Assembly: GCA_027310605.1 (NCBI GenBank)
Contig: DAIDAN010000020.1
Location: 1-9,423, forward strand
Source of the DNA: Candidatus Aenigmatarchaeota archaeon
Lineage (GTDB): Archaea > Aenigmatarchaeota > Aenigmatarchaeia > Aenigmatarchaeales > DAIDAN01
Direction of reading: 5' to 3'
DNA: 9,423 nucleotides
Shown here: positions 1-5,371 of the stretch, piece after piece
Position numbering within the stretch: the stretch's first letter is position 1
How the letters are laid out: the number at the start of each line of letters is the position of its first letter
Notes under the pieces: model-generated
Told to the model about the DNA's origin: nothing
The model's database searches: none
Seen by the model: only the letters and a program-made list of their open reading frames with translations
Program-made: the position numbers and the translations under genes

Positions 1-1
1 C

Positions 2-82
2 AGCAGGAAAGAGGCGCTGAAGGAGATAGACAGGCTGCTGAAAAAAGACAAGGAATTTTTGGAGATAATGGCAAAAATGTAA
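2..82 (+). CDS. C-terminal end of an unidentified protein (5' truncated)
   Basis: The window opens inside a gene. In frame 2 there are 26 codons ending at TAA (80-82). They encode a strongly charged tail rich in Lys, Glu, Asp and Leu, with segments KEALKEIDRLL and KDKEFLEIMAKM, which reads as an amphipathic helix. The codons chosen (GAG, AAG, CTG, ATA, AGG) match the other genes here, while the other two frames give less plausible peptides. The family cannot be recognised from this short piece. The 133 nt between it and csaA are AT-rich; I see no clear gene, hairpin or promoter in them. Confidence 0.6.
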   Translation, partial: SRKEALKEIDRLLKKDKEFLEIMAKM

Positions 83-215
83 ATACGAAAAATCGCGATA
101 AAGAAAAATCAAATTAGAATGACATAATTCAAAATTCAGTTTTCAGGTTCAGTGGCAATCTTAAAAAATCAGATACGCAGAAAACGCGAAATGAGAAATA
201 AAAAAGTCGGTTCAA

Positions 216-557
216 ATGGCGACGATAGAAGACTTACACAAGCTTGAGATCCGCGCAGGAAGGATTGTCGATGTTTCGGATTTTCCGGAGGCAAGAAAAC
301 CTTCCTATATTCTGACAATCGACTTTGGGAGCGAAATCGGGATAAAGAAATCGAGCGCGCAGCTTGTCGCGAACTACAAGAAGGAGCAGCTCAAAGGCAG
401 GATGGTATTGGGTGTCGTGAACTTTCCGCCGCGACAGATTGGTAAATTCAAATCCGAGGTTCTGACTCTTGGAGTGCCTGATGAGGACGGGAATTGTGTA
501 TTGGTTCAACCAGATATAAACAACTCAAATATAAAAGAAGGAGCAAAATTATATTGA
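216..557 (+). CDS. csaA: CsaA-type tRNA-binding protein
   Basis: This is a stand-alone OB-fold tRNA-binding domain of 113 residues, the usual CsaA length. It has the family pattern almost end to end: IRAGRIV near residue 12, a PEARKPSYIL segment near 25, IDFGSEIGIKKSSAQLV at about 36-51, VVNFPPRQIG near 67, and SEVLTLGVPD near 80. CsaA homologues dimerise and bind the elbow or acceptor part of tRNA; in bacteria the protein was described as chaperone-like and linked to secretion, and its archaeal role is unsettled. No good Shine-Dalgarno sequence lies before the ATG, so the start rests on homology (a short lead before the conserved RAGRIV). The gene precedes an unusual tRNA gene and proS, so it sits in a tRNA-related neighbourhood, but hairpins and a box A separate it from the tRNA and they need not share a transcript. 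Confidence 0.9.
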   Translation: MATIEDLHKLEIRAGRIVDVSDFPEARKPSYILTIDFGSEIGIKKSSAQLVANYKKEQLKGRMVLGVVNFPPRQIGKFKSEVLTLGVPDEDGNCVLVQPDINNSNIKEGAKLY

Positions 558-591
558 AAAATATCATTTTCAAAAAAATATTGAAAAAAAG

Positions 592-632
592 AAGCCGACC
601 ATAACAGCCGGCTTTGAGGGTTCTACAGAACC
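592..632 (+). other. Two small hairpins downstream of csaA
   Basis: AAGCCG (592-597) can pair with CGGCTT (609-614) across an 11-nt loop, and GGTTC (619-623) with GAACC (628-632) across TACA. A weaker TTTTCAA/TTGAAAA pair lies just before, at 567-587. They could end the csaA transcript or belong to a structured leader ahead of the tRNA. There is no long T-run after them, so the terminator reading is weak. The second hairpin overlaps the tRNA-like relic at 615-652. Confidence 0.35.
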
Positions 633-652
633 GACAAATTGCACTCCCAAGT
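615..652 (+). pseudogene. Broken tRNA-like copy upstream of the tRNA gene
   Basis: This stretch shares several pieces with the tRNA at 689-795. GCACTCCCAAGT (641-652) is identical to the tRNA variable arm (735-746). Immediately before it, CAGAACCGACAAAT (626-639) matches 12 of 14 bases of the tRNA D-arm (699-712). The anticodon arm that should lie between them (tRNA 713-734) is missing. TGAGGGTTC (615-623) is identical to the start of the tRNA T-arm (751-759) but lies before the D-arm piece, so the order is partly permuted. The copy cannot make a cloverleaf and has lost G19. A relic of a tandem tRNA duplication is the simplest reading; a tRNA-mimicking leader element is an alternative. Confidence 0.55.
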
Positions 653-657
653 ATTTT

Positions 658-665
658 ATTTATAT
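658..665 (+). promoter_or_regulatory. Box A (TATA) of the tRNA / proS unit
   Basis: ATTTATAT lies about 27 nt before the first base of the tRNA, the expected archaeal box A spacing for a transcript starting at or just before the mature 5' end. No better candidate sits close to proS, so this promoter probably serves both. Confidence 0.5.
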
Positions 666-688
666 CACTCTGAGTATTTAAAACTTAC

Positions 689-795
689 GCCGTGGTGGCA
701 GAACTGGCAAATGCGCCAGCCTCCTGAGCTGGTAGCACTCCCAAGTGCTATGAGGGTTCGAAAGGAATTTCAATCAGAAACTCCCTCCCACGGCG
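689..795 (+). tRNA. Class II tRNA, anticodon CCU, with T-loop intron
   Basis: The acceptor stem GCCGTGG (689-695) pairs perfectly with CCACGGC (788-794), followed by discriminator G795; CCA is not encoded. The D-stem GCA/TGC (698-700/712-714) encloses a loop with the G18-G19 pair (706-707). The anticodon stem CCAGC/GCTGG (716-720/728-732) encloses loop CTCCTGA, giving anticodon CCU (723-725) after U33. A long variable arm, TAGCACT/AGTGCTA with loop CCCA (733-750), makes it class II. The T-stem GAGGG/CCCTC (752-756/783-787) is perfect, but its loop is 26 nt; removing 763-781 leaves the canonical TTCGAAT. The mature RNA would be 88 nt. Identity is unclear: CCU would read the Arg codon AGG, but archaeal tRNA-Arg is class I with A37, and this one has G37. 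The D-arm and anticodon stem resemble bacterial-type tRNA-Leu, while the discriminator G and single unpaired base after the variable arm resemble tRNA-Ser. Intact stems argue against a pseudogene. Confidence 0.85.
763..781 (+). other. Predicted 19-nt tRNA intron at T-loop position 59/60
   Basis: Excision leaves loop TTCGAAT closed by GAGGG/CCCTC. The boundaries fit a bulge-helix-bulge: outer helix the T-stem; 3' bulge ACT (780-782); central helix TTCG (757-760) against AGAA (776-779), three Watson-Crick pairs plus G.A; 5' bulge AAA (761-763); then a weak inner helix of G764-C775 and G765.U774. Cutting after the second base of each bulge gives exactly this intron. Introns at 59/60 are known in some archaeal tRNAs and need a splicing endonuclease with relaxed specificity. 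The G.A pair and weak inner helix make the motif relaxed. Confidence 0.7.
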
Positions 796-806
796 CTTTA
801 GAATTA

Positions 807-811
807 GTGAT
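807..811 (+). promoter_or_regulatory. Ribosome binding site of proS
   Basis: GTGAT, complementary to the ATCAC part of the archaeal 16S rRNA 3' tail, lies 3 nt before ATG 815. It begins only 12 nt after the last tRNA base, so the leader left after tRNA 3' processing would still carry it. Confidence 0.6.
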
Positions 812-814
812 TTT

Positions 815-2350
815 ATGGCAACGAAAAAACAAAATACGGAAACAAAAAAACAGGCGGCAAAAAACGGACATAAGGCTGAATCGAAACAGACAAAATCAAT
901 CCTTAACGAGCAGCACGGCCACAGCCTTCTCGGCCTGAACTTCAGGAAGAGCGAGAACTTCGGCGAGTGGTACCTCGAAGTCATAAAGAAATCGGACATC
1001 GTTGACGAGCGCGTGCCGATAAAGGGGTTCAATGTGCTGATGCCGGAAGGCTACGAAATCTGGCACATAATGATGGACCGCCTCGACTCGATGTTAAAAC
1101 GGATAGGAGTGCGGAATTATTATTTTCCGCTTCTCATTCCCGAGCGGTTCCTGAAAAAAGAGGCTGAGCATTTCAAGGGATTCAGCCCGGAGACGGCCTG
1201 GGTGACGCACGCGGGAGAGACGAAGCTTGAGGAAAGGCTTGCAATACGGCCGACCTCGGAGACGATAATGTACGAGATGTTCAAGCTTTGGATACGCTCA
1301 TATCAGGACCTGCCGCTGAAGGCGAACCAATACACAAATATCGTGCGCTGGGACACGAAATCAACAAAGCCCCTGATTCGCGACCGCGAATTTTTATGGC
1401 ATGAAGGGCACAGTGCGCACGCTTCCGAGGAAGAAGCGGAGAAAGAAGTTGGTGAAATCCTGAAAATATACAGATCTCTCATAACGGGCGTGCTCGGAAT
1501 TGATTATATTGAGCTGATTCGCCCGGAGTGGGACAAATTCGCCGGCGCGGAATATTCGGTTGCGCTTGACGCGGTGATGCCTGACGGAAAAATTCTGCAG
1601 ATCGGCACCGTCCACAACCTCGGCCAGAATTTCTCGAAACCGCTTGAGATGGTTTTCCTTGATAGCGAAGGAAAGAAAAAATATCCGTACCAGCTTTCCT
1701 ACGGGGTCACGACGCGCCTGCTCGGCGCGCTCATAGGGATTCACGGCGACGACCGCGGCTTGATTCTGCCGCCGGAAGTCGCGCCAGTGCAGATAGCGAT
1801 TGTGCCGATTTACACGAAGGACTCGAGGGAAAAGATTTTGGAAAAATGCAGCGAAATTTTTGGCAGGCTGGAAAAAAGTTTCCGCGTAATGCTGGACGAT
1901 TCCGAGAAAACGCCGGGCTTCAAGTTCCACCAGCACGAGCTGAAAGGCGTGCCCTTGCGGATTGAAATCGGCCCGAAGGACTTGGAAAAGAAACAGGTCA
2001 CGCTCGTTCGCAGGGATTTTCTCGAGAAGATTCCGGTGGAGGAGGAAAGGCTGGAGAGCCAGATAAGCGAGGCGTTCGACTCCGTTTTCCTGCAGCTGAA
2101 AAAGCGCTCCGAGGAGAATCTCATAGTGCGCGATGCAAAAAATTTTGAAGAATTGAAATCAAGCCTTAACGCGGGCGGTTTTGTGCGGATAAACTTCTGC
2201 ATGCGCGAATCCTGCGCTGACAAAATAAAAGCTGACACGAAAGCGGAAGTGCGCGGAACCTTGTTCTCGATAGAGGAGAAGGTCGCGGGCGGATGCGCGG
2301 CCTGCGGGCAAAAAGCGAATGCGAAGGCTTATGTGGCGAGGGCTTACTGA
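815..2350 (+). CDS. proS: Prolyl-tRNA synthetase, archaeal/eukaryotic type
   Basis: A 511-residue class II aminoacyl-tRNA synthetase that charges tRNA-Pro in the cytoplasm. Family blocks seen in order are FGEWYLEVI and PIKGFNVLMPEGYEIW near residues 50-80, LAIRPTSETIMYEMFKLWI near 140-160, motif 2 around R189-D-R-E192 (with WHEGHSAHA following), RPEWDKFAGAEYS near 235-250, TVHNLGQNFSK near 265-275, and motif 3 TTRLLGALIGIHGDDRG from T299. There is no bacterial-type editing insertion. The C-terminal domain has a zinc-like set, C462-x4-C467 and C494-x2-C497, and the protein ends in Tyr, both typical of this type. GTGAT (807-811) lies 3 nt before the ATG and fixes the start, so the first 45 or so residues, a Lys/Gln-rich low-complexity extension absent from typical archaeal homologues, appear real. 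The gene starts 19 nt after the tRNA and is followed after 22 nt by the flavoprotein gene. Confidence 0.96.
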   Translation: MATKKQNTETKKQAAKNGHKAESKQTKSILNEQHGHSLLGLNFRKSENFGEWYLEVIKKSDIVDERVPIKGFNVLMPEGYEIWHIMMDRLDSMLKRIGVRNYYFPLLIPERFLKKEAEHFKGFSPETAWVTHAGETKLEERLAIRPTSETIMYEMFKLWIRSYQDLPLKANQYTNIVRWDTKSTKPLIRDREFLWHEGHSAHASEEEAEKEVGEILKIYRSLITGVLGIDYIELIRPEWDKFAGAEYSVALDAVMPDGKILQIGTVHNLGQNFSKPLEMVFLDSEGKKKYPYQLSYGVTTRLLGALIGIHGDDRGLILPPEVAPVQIAIVPIYTKDSREKILEKCSEIFGRLEKSFRVMLDDSEKTPGFKFHQHELKGVPLRIEIGPKDLEKKQVTLVRRDFLEKIPVEEERLESQISEAFDSVFLQLKKRSEENLIVRDAKNFEELKSSLNAGGFVRINFCMRESCADKIKADTKAEVRGTLFSIEEKVAGGCAACGQKANAKAYVARAY

Positions 2351-2372
2351 ATCTCAAAATTTTTGTGATAAC

Positions 2373-3635
2373 ATGAAAGTCGCGGTGATAGGCGGGGGGC
2401 TGTCGGGATTGATGGCAGGCAGGTTGCTTTCCGAGAGCGGTTTTGAGGTGAAGGTTTTCGAGGCGCAAAAAAACTGCGGGGGTTTGGTTGCATCCTTTAC
2501 GGTGCAGAGTTTCAGGATTCCGATTTTCTACCATCACATATTCTCGCATGACGAAACAACGCTGAAAGTTGTAAAGGAATTGGGAATAACCGATTTGATA
2601 AAAAGGAAAATAAAGATGGGACTGAACTTAAACAGCAAGAGCTATCCGATATCATACTTTTCCGCGCCGTTCTGGGATTTTCTTTCTTTTTCTGATAAAA
2701 TAAGATTCGGTTTGCTTGCGGCCCAAGTAAAAATGAAGAAGGACTGGTCAGACATAGAGGGTATCAACGCTGAAGTGTGGCTGAACAAGACCGTCGGGAA
2801 AAATGTCGCGCGGAAAATTTTCGGGAACATAATGCGCGAGAAATACGGGCTGCCCTTGTCCCGAATATCCGCTTCCGAGCTTGCCGAAAGGCTTGGCGAG
2901 GAGGAGGCGACAGGGCTGTTCTATTATCCGAAGGATGGGATGGACGGGATGGTAAGCCGTCTTGTAGAAAGCATTGAAAGCAATGGGGGAGAAGTAAAAA
3001 CAGGTTCTCCTGTGACAAGAGTCGATTTAAACAATAATAAAATATCATCCAGGGAAAACGGAAAGCAAAAAACGGAAGAAGCCGATATAATAATAAACAC
3101 CGCGCCCTTGCCCGTCCTTCTCCGGGCTGCGAAAGGGCTGCCTGCGGCCTATGCTGAAAAACTGAAAAAAATAAAATACTGCAGGAACATCTGCGTTGAC
3201 ATCGGGTATCGGGAAAAATTAAGCGACTACTACTGGCTGAACTGCTTCGACAGCGCGTTCGGCGGGATAATAGAGCATACGAACCTTGCTGACATTTACC
3301 CGTTCAAGATGGCCTGGATATTCAAGTACGCGCCTTCGGAACAGCTATGGAATATGAGCGACGAAAATGTCGCGAAGCTTTTCATAAGGGATGCGCAGAA
3401 AATTTATCCGCGCCTTGAAGCGGATTGGTGCCGCGTTTTCAGGAGCGAGCACGCGAGCCCGCTTTATGACATCGACTACGGGAAGTTCATGCCCGGCTAC
3501 GAGACGCCGCTGAAAAATCTTTTCCTTTCCGGAGTCGCGCTTACCTATCCGAAGATAAGGACGATGAACACCGCGCTCGCATCCGGGATAAAAGTCGCGG
3601 AAATAGTGAAAGAGAAATACGGTAAAAGGAATTAA
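2373..3635 (+). CDS. FAD-dependent oxidoreductase, amine oxidase / protoporphyrinogen oxidase-like fold
   Basis: A 420-residue soluble flavoprotein. The N-terminus is a Rossmann FAD-binding motif: VAVIGGGLSGL with G7, G9 and G12, then E30 at the end of the second strand to hold the FAD ribose, and the second glycine pair G36-G37. The C-terminal FAD signature of the family, LSGVAL followed by MNTALASGIKVAEIV, lies at about 380-410. A YHHIF segment near residue 53 and the central region look like the substrate domain of COG1232/COG1233-type enzymes (protoporphyrinogen oxidase, phytoene desaturase, UDP-galactopyranose mutase-like), but the substrate cannot be told. ATG 2373 is chosen because GTGAT (2365-2369) precedes it by 3 nt and the Rossmann strand starts at once; an upstream in-frame ATG (2319) lies inside proS. 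It follows proS by 22 nt and is probably in its operon, although the functional link may be to the radical SAM, DUF362 and UbiA genes downstream. Confidence 0.88.
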   Translation: MKVAVIGGGLSGLMAGRLLSESGFEVKVFEAQKNCGGLVASFTVQSFRIPIFYHHIFSHDETTLKVVKELGITDLIKRKIKMGLNLNSKSYPISYFSAPFWDFLSFSDKIRFGLLAAQVKMKKDWSDIEGINAEVWLNKTVGKNVARKIFGNIMREKYGLPLSRISASELAERLGEEEATGLFYYPKDGMDGMVSRLVESIESNGGEVKTGSPVTRVDLNNNKISSRENGKQKTEEADIIINTAPLPVLLRAAKGLPAAYAEKLKKIKYCRNICVDIGYREKLSDYYWLNCFDSAFGGIIEHTNLADIYPFKMAWIFKYAPSEQLWNMSDENVAKLFIRDAQKIYPRLEADWCRVFRSEHASPLYDIDYGKFMPGYETPLKNLFLSGVALTYPKIRTMNTALASGIKVAEIVKEKYGKRN

Positions 3636-3896
3636 TCATTATGATTCAGAATTAAAAACAGAACGGCTGTAAACTGTTTGGCGCGAACGCTGAAAACGGT
3701 TGAAGTGGGCTGCGCCTACTTCTATCTGATGGCGTATCTTCAATTCAAGCCATATCGAAATCAAGCCGTAATGCGTTTAAATTCTTTCAACAAGAGATAT
3801 TTTTAGGTTTCAGAAACCCGCGATAAGGATTGAAGTTCCAAAATCAGGACTGCTACTTCGATCATTTTAAGCCGCCCGACTTCAGCATTTTTATCA

Positions 3897-3904
3897 CTAT
3901 ATAT
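3897..3904 (+). promoter_or_regulatory. Box A of the radical SAM gene
   Basis: CTATATAT, preceded by a T-rich stretch, would place transcription start near 3927, leaving a leader of about 40 nt that contains the Shine-Dalgarno sequence at 3958. Confidence 0.45.
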
Positions 3905-3957
3905 GAAAATCAATCGGTATTATTGCAAACTGATTCGCAATGAATTCATTCCTTAAT

Positions 3958-3962
3958 GAGGT
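3958..3962 (+). promoter_or_regulatory. Ribosome binding site of the radical SAM gene
   Basis: GAGGT lies 7 nt before ATG 3970. It selects this start over the in-frame ATG at 3940, which would place the site inside the coding region and add 10 residues unlike the family's N-terminus. Confidence 0.65.
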
Positions 3963-3969
3963 AACTTTT

Positions 3970-5367
3970 ATGAGGGAAATAAAAAAAGTGATGCTCGTCT
4001 TTCCGAACAGCCCCACTCACTATGTGGTCCCGCCCGTCGGGCTCGGCTACCTTGCAACTGCGCTGAGAAAAAACGGGTTTGAGGCAACGATACTGGACGG
4101 CATAAAGGAAAAGCTCAATCTGGAAAAGCTGGAAAAGAAAGTGAAGGAATGGAAGCCTGATGTAATCGGGATACAGGTTTTCTCCTGCGACGCGCACACC
4201 GTGAAGGAGTATGTCGCGAAGATAAGAGAAACTGATAAGAACATCCTTCTCGTAATAGGCGGCGCGCATGTCTCCGGCGTTGGCAAGGAAGTGTTCTCAT
4301 ATTTTAACGGAATCCATTTCGCGATTGCAGGAGAAGCGGAGACAGCGTTCCCTCTGCTCCTGAAAAAAGTAAGCGCTGGCGAGAAGAGTCTTGGCGAGGT
4401 TCCGGGATTGATTTACAAGACTGGCGATATGATAATCGCGAACGCGCCGAAGTTCGAGGAGAATCTTGACGCGCTCGGCTTTCCCGCTTGGGACCTGATG
4501 GACCCGCGCACTTATCCGCAGGCTCCGCAGGGCGCGGTTTTCAGGAACTGGCCCATCGCTCCGATTCTCACTTCCCGCGGCTGCCCCTTCCGCTGCACCT
4601 ACTGCGCCGGCCATTTGACAACAGGATACAACATAAGGTTCAGGAGCATTGAGAAAGTAATGGAAGAGATAGAGATGCTTTATCATGATTACGGCGTGCG
4701 CGAAATCCACATAATAGACGACAACTTCACATTCAAGCGCGAGCGCGCTTTGAAATTCTGCAACGAGATATTGGAGCGCGGGTTGAAAATTTCGCTGACT
4801 TTCCCGAACGGGGTGAGATTGGATACGCTTGACTTGGAGCTTCTCCAATTATTGAAAAAAGCCGGCTGCTATTCAATCACCCTCGGAATCGAGTCGGGCT
4901 GCCAGCGGGTGCTGAATGACATGAGAAAATCCTTGAACTTGAAAACAGTGGAGGAGAAAGTCGCGCTCATCAACAAGGTCGGCATTGACATAATGGCTTT
5001 CTTCATAGTCGGCTATCCTACGGAGACGAGGGAAACGATTCTTGAGACAATCGAGTTCGCGAAAAAGCTGAAGATAAAGCGCGCGCACTTCAGCACCTTC
5101 CTGCCCCTGCCGAACACGGAGGCAACGAGAATGCTGCAGCGGGACGGAGTGATAAAGGAAATAAATTACGACACATTATTTTATACAAAGGCTCCCCTTC
5201 CGCCGAAAGGAATGACCTCGGAGGAGCTGAAGGCGCTGCAAAGGAAGGCGTTCTTCGAATTCTACATGAGGCCCCGCATCATAGCAGGAATGGCAAAAGA
5301 GGTGCGCTCGCCAACGCACTTGAAGATGCTCGCAAAGAGGGCCTGGGACTACGCGTTCGGGAGATGA
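3970..5367 (+). CDS. B12-binding-domain radical SAM enzyme (BchE/P-methylase-like class)
   Basis: A 465-residue enzyme with the two-domain layout of cobalamin-type radical SAM proteins. The N-terminal part (about 5-140) has VMLVFPNSP, PPVGLGYLATALRKNGF, WKPDVIGIQVF and VIGGAHVSG, the Rossmann-like B12-binding pattern; a canonical DxHxxG cobalamin-ligand motif is not evident, as in many relatives. The radical SAM domain starts with SRGCPFRCTYC: C205-x3-C209-x2-C212 would bind the 4Fe-4S cluster. IIDDNFTF near 250 and LGIESGC near 315 are further family blocks. Relatives perform methylations, ring formations and other rearrangements in lipid, cofactor and antibiotic pathways; the reaction here is unknown. 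Its own box A and RBS are visible. It ends 4 nt before the stop of the oppositely oriented DUF362 gene. Confidence 0.9.
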   Translation: MREIKKVMLVFPNSPTHYVVPPVGLGYLATALRKNGFEATILDGIKEKLNLEKLEKKVKEWKPDVIGIQVFSCDAHTVKEYVAKIRETDKNILLVIGGAHVSGVGKEVFSYFNGIHFAIAGEAETAFPLLLKKVSAGEKSLGEVPGLIYKTGDMIIANAPKFEENLDALGFPAWDLMDPRTYPQAPQGAVFRNWPIAPILTSRGCPFRCTYCAGHLTTGYNIRFRSIEKVMEEIEMLYHDYGVREIHIIDDNFTFKRERALKFCNEILERGLKISLTFPNGVRLDTLDLELLQLLKKAGCYSITLGIESGCQRVLNDMRKSLNLKTVEEKVALINKVGIDIMAFFIVGYPTETRETILETIEFAKKLKIKRAHFSTFLPLPNTEATRMLQRDGVIKEINYDTLFYTKAPLPPKGMTSEELKALQRKAFFEFYMRPRIIAGMAKEVRSPTHLKMLAKRAWDYAFGR

Positions 5368-5371
5368 TTTT

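Larger units (their letters stand above)
3636..3969 (+). other. Intergenic region with two related hairpins
   Basis: This 334-nt spacer has no convincing gene. It holds a 9-bp hairpin, GAAGTGGGC/GCCTACTTC with loop TGC (3702-3722, one G.U pair), and a second, imperfect one, GAAGT/ACTTC (3832-3836/3855-3859), with an inner TCC/GGA pair (3837-3839/3847-3849). Both begin TTGAAGT after GG and end CTACTTC followed by ATC one base later. A small GGTTT/AAACC hairpin with loop CAG lies between them (3806-3818). It may hold a structured RNA, the 3' end of the flavoprotein transcript, or a decayed duplication. The promoter of the radical SAM gene lies at its right end. Confidence 0.4.

Noticed and set aside
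724..730. Reading the tRNA anticodon as GAG (Leu) by taking U725 as U33
   Set aside because: The stem required by that register (719-723 with 731-735) does not pair, while CCAGC/GCTGG around a 7-nt loop is perfect.
733..751. The long variable arm as an intron in a class I tRNA-Arg
   Set aside because: TAGCACT/AGTGCTA with a 4-nt loop is a regular class II arm with normal junctions, and no bulge-helix-bulge is visible around it.
764..780. A second T-loop-like string (TTCAATC, 769-775) in the intron as the real T-arm
   Set aside because: The flanking bases GGAAT and AGAAA do not pair, so no T-stem forms there.
689..795. Selenocysteine tRNA
   Set aside because: The long variable arm and discriminator G are suggestive, but the acceptor stem is 7 bp, the D-stem 3 bp and the anticodon loop has no UCA.
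4297..4848. A 183-codon open frame on the minus strand
   Set aside because: It is antisense to the radical SAM gene across its cysteine motif and encodes no recognisable protein.
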